Source: Thermoleophilaceae bacterium (GTDB lineage Bacteria; Actinomycetota; Thermoleophilia; Solirubrobacterales; Thermoleophilaceae). Taken from it: a stretch of DNA of 35,906 nt. The notes below the pieces were generated by a model, which searched no databases, was not told where the DNA came from, and saw only the letters and a program-made list of their open reading frames with translations. Both the position numbers and the translations under genes were made by a program. Location of the stretch: positions 1-35,906 of the forward strand of contig JACVRW010000023.1 in the NCBI GenBank assembly GCA_014534235.1, written 5' to 3'. Below, one piece after another: positions 15,004 to 23,036 of this stretch (positions are counted from its first letter, which is position 1; each line of letters starts with the position of its first letter).

Positions 15004-15495
15004 CTAGAACAAGTCAGTCAGCTGGCCGCGCACCGCCCCCTCTGGGTCCTGCGTCGTGTGGTAGTTGACGTAGTACCCGGCAAGGTTGCCGCAGATTGCG
15101 GCGGCGGTGTCCCGGCTTATCTTGAGCTTGTCGGCTTGGAAGAAGATCCGACGATCGCTCTCGCCCTGGAACAGCGTGACGACCACCGGCCCGTTCTCCG
15201 TTGGGCCGCCCACATGGATGTGACCGGCTGTGAACGTCTCCCGCGCCGGGTTGAAGATGACGACGATGAACTTCAGCTTCGTCCCCTTGATCTTCACCAG
15301 CGCGAAGCCCCTTGCCCGCGACTCGACCGGATCGGTCGTGTTCGGCGGACGCACCTCGTTCTGGGGCGTCAGCACCGCGAAAGCGGTACACCTCGGTGAG
15401 GTGCCGTTCGCTGCGCTCGGAGCCGCGGTCAGCAGGGCGACCGCCACCAGGAGCGCGAGAACGGAGAGCAGCCTTCGGACGGCGACCACGGGCAT
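15004..15495 (-). CDS. Secreted CHRD-domain protein
   Basis: A ~163-aa exported protein. The N-terminus (MPVVAVRRLLSVLALLVAV and on to PSAANG) is a clear signal peptide with a probable cleavage near Ala-Asn. The mature part is a single CHRD domain: FAVLTPQNEVRPPNTTDPVESRARGFALVKI, FIVVIFNPARETFTAGHIHVG, TENGPVVVTLF, and the C-terminal GYYVNYHTTQDPEGAVRGQL, which matches the usual YVNVHT--NP-GEIRGQL ending. CHRD domains occur in bacterial secreted proteins of unknown role. ATG 15495 lies very close to AAGGAGGG; GTG 15489 has better spacing and would shorten the signal by two residues. Two cysteines (near the mature N-terminus and in AAICGNL) could form a disulfide. Confidence 0.9.
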   Translation of the reverse strand: MPVVAVRRLLSVLALLVAVALLTAAPSAANGTSPRCTAFAVLTPQNEVRPPNTTDPVESRARGFALVKIKGTKLKFIVVIFNPARETFTAGHIHVGGPTENGPVVVTLFQGESDRRIFFQADKLKISRDTAAAICGNLAGYYVNYHTTQDPEGAVRGQLTDLF

Positions 15496-15599
15496 CCCTC
15501 CTTGACTCGGAAACCGAACCCTCCCCCGGGTGTACGCAGGCGCCCGCCGTTCGGTTCGGCCGCCGGGGCAGCGGCCGCGCCCGGGCTGCCGCCGCGCGC

Positions 15600-15782
15600 T
15601 CATCCCGAAGCCGGCGCGGGGATCGTCACCGGCGGCGAGCTCGGTGGCGTGACCAGGTCGATCGACTTGGCGTCCATCTGGTCTGCCTCGCGGGCGTGAC
15701 TCACCGCGTCACTGACCTTCTGGCCCGCGTCCTCGATGGACCCGGCGTTGAACTCAAAGACGATCGTCGCTCGGAACTTCAT
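15600..15782 (-). CDS. Small conserved-looking protein, 60 aa
   Basis: A short frame with good support: ATG 15782 is preceded by GGAGGA at proper spacing. The product starts MKFRATIVFEFNAGSIEDAG and continues with a helix (KVSDAVSHAREADQMDAKSIDLV), then a Pro/Ser-rich tail ending PVTIPAPASG. The beta-strand-then-helix start, with alternating hydrophobic residues, suggests half of a small ferredoxin-like fold. I recognise no named family, and no signal or membrane segment is visible. It lies 104 bp upstream of the CHRD gene on the same strand and may share its transcript. Confidence 0.65.
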   Translation of the reverse strand: MKFRATIVFEFNAGSIEDAGQKVSDAVSHAREADQMDAKSIDLVTPPSSPPVTIPAPASG

Positions 15783-15889
15783 CGCTTCCTCCGGGTCGGG
15801 GAGGCGATTGTGACGGCCGGCGGCGCTCGTCGGCCACGGCCACTCGCCGGTGGCCCATCCGGGACGAGCCGCTACGCAGTCGCTGCGCA

Positions 15890-16141
15890 TCATCGGGAGG
15901 GAGAGCTGCGCCGCCTGACGCAGCGCAGGGTCGAGACCATCGTCTCGACCGCCTCCTCCCGGCTCAGCCCACCCCGCCTCACGAGCGTCCGCCAAGTGTG
16001 GAAGTCGAGCGCGAGGTCGAGTGCGGCCAGAAGGCGGGCCGAGTGGTTCCCGCGCGCTAGGCCCTCGGCCAACGCCTCGCGCATGGCCGCCTGGTGGGGA
16101 CCCATTCGCAGGGAGATGATCTCCGCGGTCACGGGATGGAC
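15890..16141 (-). pseudogene. Probable remnant of a TetR-family regulator (C-terminal part only)
   Basis: The frame encodes a helical segment, LLAALDLALDFHTWRTLVRRGGLSREEAVETMVSTLRC, closely resembling the last helices of TetR-family repressors. Ahead of it only ~30 residues look helical (TAEIISLRMGPHQAAMREALAEGL). No DNA-binding helix-turn-helix can be found upstream in any minus frame before the next gene, and no good start codon lies near the homologous part. I read it as a 5'-truncated relic. A nested inverted repeat about 155 bp upstream might be its former operator. The flanking stretch 15783-16367 holds nothing else convincing. Confidence 0.5.
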
Positions 16142-16296
16142 CTCGGCATCGCGCGCAGCACGTTCGCCATGGACCGCTTCCTCGAGGGCGCGCCCGGCTC
16201 CACGCTCGCCTGCAGCGCCATGACCAACGACCTCAACCTCAGCGGCTGGAGCCCCCGTAGCCGGCGGTCGGTCGCCCGGCCGCGGCCGAAGTGCCA

Positions 16297-16343
16297 AAGC
16301 GTCCTGTCCTACTGTTGTCCTGCAACAGCTATCCAGGACGCTT
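16297..16343. repeat. 47-bp nested inverted repeat beside the TetR remnant
   Basis: The outer arms are AAGCGTCCTG (16297-16306) and CAGGACGCTT (16334-16343), 10/10 complementary. Inside are CTGTTG (16312-16317) and CAACAG (16323-16328), 6/6 complementary, around a TCCTG loop. Five unpaired bases separate the two stems on each side. GTCCTG occurs twice, at 16301 and 16317. It lies between the TetR-like remnant and the stop of the CHAD gene, so it could be an operator or act as a terminator for the CHAD transcript. Confidence 0.75.
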
Positions 16344-16367
16344 GCCGGGAAGCCGGAGGGAGGCCGC

Positions 16368-17288
16368 CTACCCCCCGGTCGCCGCCCGCTCGGCCGACTC
16401 CGCCGCGGCGTCCCACCAGCGCTCGAGCCTGCGCTTGAACGCCCCGGGCTTGTCCGCGTACAGCCGCGCGCCGAGCGCGAAGGCCTCCGCCCGGAGCTCG
16501 GCCCGGCGGCGGGTCACCGGGCCGGCGATCGCGGCGGCGGAGTCGGGCGCGCGCTGCTCCGCCCACTCGAGCAGCACCGCGAGGTCGTGCTCCTGTCCCA
16601 TGAGCTCGGATGCCCTGTGCGCCTCGTCGCCCAGCGCGTCCATCACGGGCCGCCAGGTGTCGCGCAGGATCGTGAGGTGGTACCAGAGGTCCTTCACCCG
16701 CTTGCGCCACTCGTGGAGGTTCTCGGTGGTGGGCTCTGTGCGCGCCGCTCGCAACGCCCTCCGGCCCCGCCGGTAGACCCGCTCGAGGCCGCGGCCGACC
16801 GCCTCGAAGCCGTCATGCTGTAGCGGCCACCGGCCGACGCGCTTGCGCGCCGTCGTCAGCATCTCGACAACCTGCTCGGACGCCTGGCCGCGGGCGCCCG
16901 CCGACGTGCGGATCTTGTGCGCCTCGAGGGCCTGGCGCAGCGGCCCCGACACCTCGTCGCCGACCTCCTCGGGGTAGCCCCGCCCGAGCTCCTCGAGGGT
17001 CGCGAGCATGACGTCGGCGTCGCGGAGGCCGGAGAGCTCGCGCCCGGCGTCGCGGAAGTATGCGTTCTCGCGCCGGTAGACGTCGTCGCCGATCTCGTCG
17101 CGCATCAGCCGCACCAGGGCGCGCAGCTTCTTCATGTCCTTCCGGGCCTCGTGCACCGCCTCCTCGGACGAGCTGCCGGACCGGCCCTGAAGCTCGTCGA
17201 CGGCGTGGTCGATCCGGCCGCGGGCGATGCGCATGATGCCCTTCCGCACCGCCTCGCCGTCCCTCAGCCTGTAGCTGCGTCGAGCCAC
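16368..17288 (-). CDS. CHAD-domain protein
   Basis: A 306-aa all-helical, strongly charged protein made of a single CHAD domain. Its two halves carry the conserved histidine/basic helices: EEAVHEARKDMKKLRALVRLMR near residues 43-64, RDADVMLATLEEL, and in the second half NLHEWRKRVKDLWYHLTIL and GQEHDLAVLLEW. CHAD domains bind inorganic polyphosphate and are often found near polyphosphate or phosphate-metabolism genes or fused to CYTH; here no CYTH domain is present. The start is GTG 17288, 11 bp downstream of the MeaB stop, so it may be co-transcribed with meaB. A nested inverted repeat begins 24 bp past its stop. Confidence 0.93.
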   Translation of the reverse strand: MARRSYRLRDGEAVRKGIMRIARGRIDHAVDELQGRSGSSSEEAVHEARKDMKKLRALVRLMRDEIGDDVYRRENAYFRDAGRELSGLRDADVMLATLEELGRGYPEEVGDEVSGPLRQALEAHKIRTSAGARGQASEQVVEMLTTARKRVGRWPLQHDGFEAVGRGLERVYRRGRRALRAARTEPTTENLHEWRKRVKDLWYHLTILRDTWRPVMDALGDEAHRASELMGQEHDLAVLLEWAEQRAPDSAAAIAGPVTRRRAELRAEAFALGARLYADKPGAFKRRLERWWDAAAESAERAATGG

Positions 17289-17299
17289 GGCGGGAGACC

Positions 17300-18256
17300 C
17301 TAACGCGCCCGCTCGAGAAGCTTCGTGGCGGCGCTCGCCGGGTCCAGCCGGCGCGCCACCACCTCGTCGAGGAACGCCTGGACCGACTCGTCGTCGTGCA
17401 CATGGGCCTCGAGCCGGCGGCGGAGGCGCGCCGCCGCCAGCGCCACCACCTCGCTCTGCAGGTTCCGCCGCCGTCGCTCGTCGAGCGTCCCGTGCTCCTC
17501 GATGAACGCCCGGTGCTCGACGATCCTCTCGACGAGCTCCTCGATCCCCTCGCCCCTGCTCGCCTCGGTCTTGACGATCGGCACGCGCCAGCCGTGCTGC
17601 GGGCCAAGCGAGAGCACGCCGCGGATCTCGCGGACCATCGTGTCCGTCAGCGGGTGGTCCGACTTGTTTACGACGATCACGTCGGGGATCTCCATCACGC
17701 CTGCCTTGAGCGCCTGGATCGAGTCCCCCGAGCCCGGCATCAGGACGAGGACGACGGTGTCGGCGTGGTCGATGATGTCCACCTCCGCCTGGCCCACGCC
17801 CACGGTCTCGAGGAAGACGTCGTCCTTGCCGCTCGCATCCATCAGCAGCGCAGCCTGGAGGGTGGCCTCGGACAGCCCGCCGAGCGAGCCCCGGCTCGCC
17901 ATCGACCGGATGTAGACGCCCGGGTCGAGGAAGTGGTCCGCCAGTCTTATCCGGTCGCCGAGCAGCGCGCCCTGGGTGAACGGCGAGCTCGGGTCGATCG
18001 AGAGGACGGCGATCTCTCGCTCGCGGGCGCGTCCGTCCTCGATGAGTCGCCCTATCAGCGTCGACTTCCCCACCCCCGGTGGGCCCGTGAAGCCCACGAC
18101 CGCGGCGCGGCCGGTCTTCGGATACACCTCGCGGACGAGCGCCCAGCCCTCAGGGCTGTCGTTCTCGACGAGCGAGATCGCCCGCGCCAGGGCGCGCTTG
18201 TCGCCGGCAAGCAGTCGCTCGGCGAGGTCCGCGGCGGTCCGTCCGGGGGCGGGCAT
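17300..18256 (-). CDS. meaB: Methylmalonyl-CoA mutase-associated GTPase MeaB
   Basis: A 318-aa G3E-family GTPase that protects and reactivates B12-dependent acyl-CoA mutases by gating cofactor loading. The P-loop is GPPGVGKST (58-66). The segment SIDPSSPFTQGALLGDRIRL is the MeaB/ArgK-specific switch region, followed by YIRSMASRGSLGGLS, ETVGVGQAEVDI, and the base-recognition NKSD (197-200). The C-terminal helical dimerisation arm is present. ATG 18256 is clear. The mutase itself is not in the window. Such GTPases usually serve methylmalonyl-CoA or isobutyryl-CoA mutase, which would fit branched-chain or odd-chain acyl-CoA breakdown, but any link to the acyl-CoA dehydrogenase at 1520 is speculative. 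Confidence 0.96.
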   Translation of the reverse strand: MPAPGRTAADLAERLLAGDKRALARAISLVENDSPEGWALVREVYPKTGRAAVVGFTGPPGVGKSTLIGRLIEDGRAREREIAVLSIDPSSPFTQGALLGDRIRLADHFLDPGVYIRSMASRGSLGGLSEATLQAALLMDASGKDDVFLETVGVGQAEVDIIDHADTVVLVLMPGSGDSIQALKAGVMEIPDVIVVNKSDHPLTDTMVREIRGVLSLGPQHGWRVPIVKTEASRGEGIEELVERIVEHRAFIEEHGTLDERRRRNLQSEVVALAAARLRRRLEAHVHDDESVQAFLDEVVARRLDPASAATKLLERAR

Positions 18257-18295
18257 GGGCCGGCGAATCCTACGTTCGCGTGGACGTGCTCCGGA

Positions 18296-18700
18296 TCAGC
18301 GCAGGTGCTCCCCGACGTCCCAGGTCCAGAGCTCGACCACGTTGCCGTCGGGGTCGTCGACGTAGGCTGCGCGGCCGCGCCCGTCGGAGAAGCTCATCTC
18401 TTGGACCTCCTGGCCGCGCCGGCGCAGCGCCTCGACCGCGGCGTCGAAGTCCTCTTCGGCGATGTTCATTGCGAAGTGCACGTGCAGCCCGCCGCGGCCG
18501 CCGGCCAGCCCGACCTGCGGACGCCATAGGCCGATTCGCGTGCGCTCGCCGGCCATCACCCAGACCGCCTCGCGCTCCGCCCAGCGCTCCACGACGGGCA
18601 GCCCGAGCACGCCGGCGTAGAACTCCTCGGCGGCCTCCAGGTCGACCACCTCCAGCACCAGCTCGGAAACGCCGGTAACGGGGAGGCCGCCCTCGGTCAC
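18296..18700 (-). CDS. VOC-family (glyoxalase-like) protein
   Basis: A 134-aa vicinal-oxygen-chelate protein. It has the paired beta-alpha-beta-beta-beta modules: VSELVLEVVDLEAAEEFYAGVLGLPVVERW at the start, GLHVHFAMNIAEEDFDAAVEALRRRGQEV in the middle with a possible metal His, and AAYVDDPDGNVVELWTWD at the end with the usual Glu ligand position. Substrate unknown; the family covers glyoxalase I, dioxygenases and fosfomycin or bleomycin resistance proteins. The GTG start at 18700 overlaps the stop of the preceding VOC gene (GTGA), so the two are co-translated and may form a heteromer or be a duplicated pair. It lies 39 bp upstream of meaB. Confidence 0.88.
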   Translation of the reverse strand: MTEGGLPVTGVSELVLEVVDLEAAEEFYAGVLGLPVVERWAEREAVWVMAGERTRIGLWRPQVGLAGGRGGLHVHFAMNIAEEDFDAAVEALRRRGQEVQEMSFSDGRGRAAYVDDPDGNVVELWTWDVGEHLR

Positions 18701-19059
18701 GTCTCCTCCGCCGGCTCCCAGAGCTCGAAGCGGTTGCCCTCCGGGTCCACCCCCCAGCCGAAGCGGCCGACGCCCTCCTGCTCCTGGGTCCTCTCGTCCA
18801 CCTCGACACCGGAGGCGCGCAGGCGCTCGAGCACGGCGTCGAGATCGTCCACACGGCAGTTCAACATCCATTGCTGGCCGCTCTCGCCGAAGTAGTCGGT
18901 GTCATCGCGGAACGCGGCCCAGACGAGCGTCCCAGCGGGCGAGCGGAATAGCGCGTCCGGCAGGCCGAGGTGCTCCGTGTACCACGCCGTGAGCGCGTCC
19001 GGGTCGCGCGCGCGAAAGAACGTCCCGCCGATGCCGATCACGTTCCCGCGCTCGCCCAC
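18697..19059 (-). CDS. VOC-family (glyoxalase-like) protein
   Basis: A 120-aa VOC protein starting at GTG 19059. Features are VIGIGGTFFRARDPDALTAWYTEHLGLPD, WMLNCRVDDLDAVLERLRASGVEVDE, and the ending FGWGVDPEGNRFELWEP with a Glu at the usual metal position. The start GGTFFRARD keeps an aromatic pair where many metal-binding members have His, so metal binding may be altered. Function unknown. It follows the ABC permease gene by 11 bp and overlaps the next VOC gene by 4 bp. Confidence 0.88.
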   Translation of the reverse strand: MGERGNVIGIGGTFFRARDPDALTAWYTEHLGLPDALFRSPAGTLVWAAFRDDTDYFGESGQQWMLNCRVDDLDAVLERLRASGVEVDERTQEQEGVGRFGWGVDPEGNRFELWEPAEET

Positions 19060-19070
19060 GCCACGCCAGC

Positions 19071-21620
19071 CTATTCGTAGGCGACCGCCTGCAACACGTC
19101 GAGCTTCGCGGCGCGGCGGGCGGGCCAGATCGCGGCGAACACGCCGGCCAGGGCCGCGAGCAGCAGCAGGATCAGCAGGGTGCCGACCGGATAGGCAAGC
19201 TCGAAGCCCTCGTCCGCCAGTGGCCGGGAGACGAGCGTGGCGAAGATGATGCCCAGGATCGTCCCGAGGATCGCTCCAATCAGCGCGGTGATCACGGACT
19301 CGTAGCGCACGAGCCGCTTCACCTGCCTTCGCGACATCCCAACCGCCCGCAGCAGCCCGAGCTCGCGGGTGCGCTCGTGGATCGAGAGCGCGAGCGTGGT
19401 GACGATCCCGAGCAGCGAGATGACGATGGCCAGCGCCAGCAGCACGTAGAAGAACGCCACGAGCTGGTTGATCTGCTCCTCCTGGTTGTCCTTCAGCTCC
19501 TTCTGGTTGAGCGTGTCGACGGTCGGGAAGCGCTGGTCGACCCGTCGCGAGATCGCCTCCTGCACGGTGCTCGCATTGGCGCCGGGGGCGAGCCGCACGA
19601 GCGTCATGGTCGGCTCGCGCGCGTCGAACTCGCGGCGGAGCGTCTCCTGCGTCGCCACCACGTTCCCGAGAAAGTCCGCGTTGTCCTTCACAGTGCCCTC
19701 GACCGTCAGGGTCACCTCACGCTCGAGCGGCGTGCGGATCCTCATGCGGTCGCCCACGTCGAGATCGTTCGAGCTCGCCCAGGCCTCGTCCAGCACAGCG
19801 CCGCGGGCGGGTAGCGAGGACAGCGTGGCGGGCGATCCCGCCTCCCAGTCGAGCGTCAGCACGGGCGAGACCGTCGCCGGGTCAACCCCGGAGAGGCGAA
19901 TGTCCTTGCCGTCCCAGACCCCGCCGGCGAAGGTCAGCGACGAGACGGTCTCCACCCCCGGCACCCTCTCTGCCTCGCGGGCCGCGCCCGGGCTGATCGG
20001 CGAGAAGCCGTCGGTGTTCTGGAGGACGATGTCGCCCTGGAAGTTGCGGTCGATCGCGTTTCCGACCGACGCGCTGATCCCTGCCGCGAACACCGTCACG
20101 AACACGACGACCGCGAGGCCGATCATCAGCGCCGCGGAGGTGACGGCGGTCCGGCCCGGCTTGCGCACGGCATTCTCGCGGGCGAGCCGGCCGGTGATGC
20201 CGCGGAGCTTCTCGAGCGGCCAGCCGGCCACCGAGGCCAGGGGGCGCACGAGCCGCGGGCTGAACATCGAGACGCCGAGCAGCGTGGCCACGGCGCCGCC
20301 GCCCACTGCACCGGCGGCGGCGCCGGAGTCCCCGAGCGCGCCGAACAGCCCGACCACGGCGAGCGCGATGCCGCCCAGCATGAACAGCGCGGCGACCGCC
20401 GTAAAGAGCCGGCCGTGGGTACGCCCCTCGGGCAGCTCCGCCTCCAGGAGCGCCGCCATCGGCGAGACCCGGGTGGCACGCAGTGCGGGACTGAGCGCGG
20501 CGGCGAACGTGACGAGCAGGCCGACCGCGATCGACACGATGACCGTCCGCGGCTCGATCACCGTGCCCGTGTTCGGCAGATCGATTCCGAAGCTCTTGAA
20601 GATCGCGTTGAGCGCGCCGGCGAAGCCGATCCCGGCGACCACCCCGATCAGCGAGCCGACCGCGCCGATGATGCTGGCCTCGAGCAACATCGAGCGCAGG
20701 ATCTGGCCGCGCGTGGCGCCGAGCGTTCGCAGCATGCCGAGCTCGCGGATGCGCTGCGCGATCGTGATCGAGAACGTGTTGAAGATCAGGAAGCTGCCCA
20801 CGAGCAGCGCCACGCCCCCGAAGACGAGCAGGATGATCCGGAAGAAGCTGAGGTCGTCCTTGATGTCCTGGGACTGGCGCGCGGCCGCCTGCGTCCCGGT
20901 CTCAACGAGCACGCGCGGCGGCAGCACCCGGCGGATCCGCGGGCTTAGCTCCTCCGGCGAGACCCCGGGTGCGGCCTGGACCGAGATGCCGTCGAACTCG
21001 CCCTCCTTCCCGGTCAGGCGCTGGGCCTCCGGGAGCGTGAGCTGTGCGGTGCCCGCCCCACCGGAGCTCGTGTCGCCCAGCCGCTGGATCCCGACGATCC
21101 GGTAGGCCTTCGCCCCGGCCTCGCCCGCGATGCGCAGCGTGCTCCCGATCTTCAGCCCCTCGCGGTCGGCGGTCGCCTGGTCGATCGACGCCTCGTCCGC
21201 GGTCCGCGGGGGATGGCCCTGGACGTAGGTGAGCGTCTCGAACGGCTTGGGGGCAACCGAGGAGACGAACTCGGGCGCGAAACTCGCGCTCAGCGGGTCT
21301 CCCTGTGCGTCCACGAACCGGACCGTCGAGAAGATGCCGCCGGCGGCCTTCCCCACGCCGTCGACCTGCCGCACCCGCTGCAGGTAGCGGGCCGGGAAGG
21401 GGGGCGGCTCCGCCGCGTCGGTCTGCCCGGTCGTGCTCGACGAGATGGCGACGTCCGTGCCGGAGTAGGCGACGTCGAAGATCTCGTCGAACGAGCGGTT
21501 GATCGTGTCCGTGAGGACGTAGCTGCCGGCGATGAAGGCCACGCCCAGCAGCACCGCCAGCGCGGTGACGAAGGCGCGCAGCTTTCGCTGCGCGAGGCCC
21601 CGGAGGGCGACCGCCGTCAC
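19071..21620 (-). CDS. ABC transporter permease with two FtsX/MacB-type units
   Basis: An 849-aa membrane protein. Residues ~15-35 form the first membrane helix, followed by an extracytoplasmic MacB-PCD-like domain (~40-245), then three helices with the FtsX signature (FLIFNTFSITIAQRIRELGMLRTLGATRGQ). The pattern repeats: helices around 410-460 and 490-520, a second extracytoplasmic domain (~530-700), and a final helix set with LALSIHERTRELGLLRAVGMSRRQ. This is the long 8-10-helix permease type that moves lipids, lipoproteins or hydrophobic and peptide compounds away from the membrane. GTG 21620 overlaps the ATPase stop (GTGA). A regulator and kinase pair lies just upstream, suggesting stress- or antibiotic-responsive expression. 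Confidence 0.94.
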   Translation of the reverse strand: MTAVALRGLAQRKLRAFVTALAVLLGVAFIAGSYVLTDTINRSFDEIFDVAYSGTDVAISSSTTGQTDAAEPPPFPARYLQRVRQVDGVGKAAGGIFSTVRFVDAQGDPLSASFAPEFVSSVAPKPFETLTYVQGHPPRTADEASIDQATADREGLKIGSTLRIAGEAGAKAYRIVGIQRLGDTSSGGAGTAQLTLPEAQRLTGKEGEFDGISVQAAPGVSPEELSPRIRRVLPPRVLVETGTQAAARQSQDIKDDLSFFRIILLVFGGVALLVGSFLIFNTFSITIAQRIRELGMLRTLGATRGQILRSMLLEASIIGAVGSLIGVVAGIGFAGALNAIFKSFGIDLPNTGTVIEPRTVIVSIAVGLLVTFAAALSPALRATRVSPMAALLEAELPEGRTHGRLFTAVAALFMLGGIALAVVGLFGALGDSGAAAGAVGGGAVATLLGVSMFSPRLVRPLASVAGWPLEKLRGITGRLARENAVRKPGRTAVTSAALMIGLAVVVFVTVFAAGISASVGNAIDRNFQGDIVLQNTDGFSPISPGAAREAERVPGVETVSSLTFAGGVWDGKDIRLSGVDPATVSPVLTLDWEAGSPATLSSLPARGAVLDEAWASSNDLDVGDRMRIRTPLEREVTLTVEGTVKDNADFLGNVVATQETLRREFDAREPTMTLVRLAPGANASTVQEAISRRVDQRFPTVDTLNQKELKDNQEEQINQLVAFFYVLLALAIVISLLGIVTTLALSIHERTRELGLLRAVGMSRRQVKRLVRYESVITALIGAILGTILGIIFATLVSRPLADEGFELAYPVGTLLILLLLAALAGVFAAIWPARRAAKLDVLQAVAYE

Positions 21621-22339
21621 GCCACTTCCTTCATCAACTCGATCACGTCCTCCGCGGTGCCGGCGTCGGCGTCGTGCACCACGAGGCCGTCCCGGAGCAC
21701 GACCAGGCGGTCGGCGTAGGAGGCCGCCTCCGGGTCGTGCGTGACCATCACGACGGTCTGACCGAGCTCGTCCACCGACCGCCGCAGCATCCGGAGCACC
21801 TCCTCGCTGGACTTCGAGTCGAGGTTGCCGGTGGGCTCGTCCGCGAACACGACCGCGGGCCTCGAGATGAGCGCGCGCGCCACGGCCACGCGCTGCTGTT
21901 GACCGCCCGAGAGCTCGGCCGGGCGGTGAGTGAGCCGGTCGCTCAGGCCGACCGTGTCAACCAGCTGGCGCAGCCACTCCGCGTCCGGCCTCTGCCCGGC
22001 GATCGAGAGCGGCAGCACGATGTTCTCCTCGGCCGTGAGGACCGGGATCAAATTGAAGAACTGGAAGATGAACCCGAGCTTGTCGCGGCGGAGCCTCGTG
22101 AGCTCGCCGTCGTCGAGGTCCGTGATCTCGACCCCGTCCAGCATCACGGAGCCGCTCGTGGGTCGATCGAGCCCGGCCAGGATGTGCATGAGCGTCGACT
22201 TGCCGGACCCCGAGGGCCCCATGATGGCGCCGTAGCGGCCGCGCTCGAAGGCGGTGGTCACGCCGGCGAGCGCGTCGACGGCGGCGTCGCCCTCCCCGTA
22301 TCGCCGGCGCACGTCGGTGGCGGTCACGATCGAGTTCAT
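21617..22339 (-). CDS. ABC transporter ATP-binding protein (MacB/LolD type)
   Basis: A 240-aa ATPase with all motifs: Walker A GPSGSGKST (41-49), Q-loop FIFQFFNLIPVLTAEENI, signature LSGGQQQRVAVARAL, Walker B VVFADEPTGNLD, and the H-loop VTHD. The PVLTAEENI and EPTGNLDS forms are typical of the MacB/LolD/FtsE group that pairs with FtsX-like permeases. ATG 22339 is preferred over an upstream in-frame start because MNSIVTATDVRRRYG begins the conserved fold. It overlaps the permease gene by 4 bp and follows the LuxR-type regulator after 52 bp. Confidence 0.96.
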   Translation of the reverse strand: MNSIVTATDVRRRYGEGDAAVDALAGVTTAFERGRYGAIMGPSGSGKSTLMHILAGLDRPTSGSVMLDGVEITDLDDGELTRLRRDKLGFIFQFFNLIPVLTAEENIVLPLSIAGQRPDAEWLRQLVDTVGLSDRLTHRPAELSGGQQQRVAVARALISRPAVVFADEPTGNLDSKSSEEVLRMLRRSVDELGQTVVMVTHDPEAASYADRLVVLRDGLVVHDADAGTAEDVIELMKEVA

Positions 22340-22391
22340 GGCTCCCAGGGTGGCAGGCCCGTCGCGCGACCGCGGCACGGCCACCCGCCCG

Positions 22392-23036
22392 TCAGGCCCT
22401 GAGGAACGTCAGCACGGCGAGCACGCGGCGGTGGTCCTCCGGCGCCGGCGCGAGGTCGAGCTTTCCGAAGATGCTCGTCACGTGCTTCTCGACGGCCCGC
22501 TCGGTGATCACGAGCTGCTCGGCGATCGCCTGGTTCGAGCGCCCCTCGGCCATCAGCTCGAGGACCTCGCGCTCGCGCGGAGTCAGCTCGGCCAGCGGAT
22601 CCTCGCGGCGCGCCCTGCCGACGAGCTGCGCGACCACCTCGGGGTCGAGCGCCGATCCGCCCTCGCCCACGCGCTTGACCGAGTCGACGAAGCGCTCCAC
22701 GTCCGCCACGCGGTCCTTCAGCAGGTAGCCCACCCCACCGGCGGCGTCGCCCACCAGCTCGAGCGCGTAGCCCTCCTCGACGTACTGGGAGAGCACCAGC
22801 ACGCCCGTGTCCGGGTGCGTGGCGCGGATCTGGAGCGCTGCACGCAGCCCGTCGTCCGTGTTCGTCGGCGGCATGCGGATGTCCACCACCGCGACGTCGG
22901 GCTTGTGGGCGTTGACCTTCCGCAGGAGGTCGTCGGCGTCGCCCGCCTGCGCGACCACGTCGAAGCCCGACTCCTCGAGCAGTCGGACGACGCCCTCGCG
23001 CAAGAGCACCGAATCGTCGGCGACGACTACCCGCAC
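22392..23036 (-). CDS. NarL/LuxR-type response regulator
   Basis: A 214-aa two-domain regulator. The receiver (1-120) has the acidic pair Asp7-Asp8, phospho-acceptor Asp52 (VVDIRMPP) and Lys107 (GYLLKDRV). The LuxR-type helix-turn-helix is at ~150-195 (LTPREREVLELMAEGRSNQAIAEQLVITERAVEKHVTSIFGKL). The start is GTG 23036, overlapping the kinase gene end by 10 bp, so kinase and regulator are coupled. Its immediate downstream neighbours are the ABC ATPase and permease, a likely target by analogy with envelope-stress systems; this is inference, as no operator can be recognised. Confidence 0.95.
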   Translation of the reverse strand: MRVVVADDSVLLREGVVRLLEESGFDVVAQAGDADDLLRKVNAHKPDVAVVDIRMPPTNTDDGLRAALQIRATHPDTGVLVLSQYVEEGYALELVGDAAGGVGYLLKDRVADVERFVDSVKRVGEGGSALDPEVVAQLVGRARREDPLAELTPREREVLELMAEGRSNQAIAEQLVITERAVEKHVTSIFGKLDLAPAPEDHRRVLAVLTFLRA

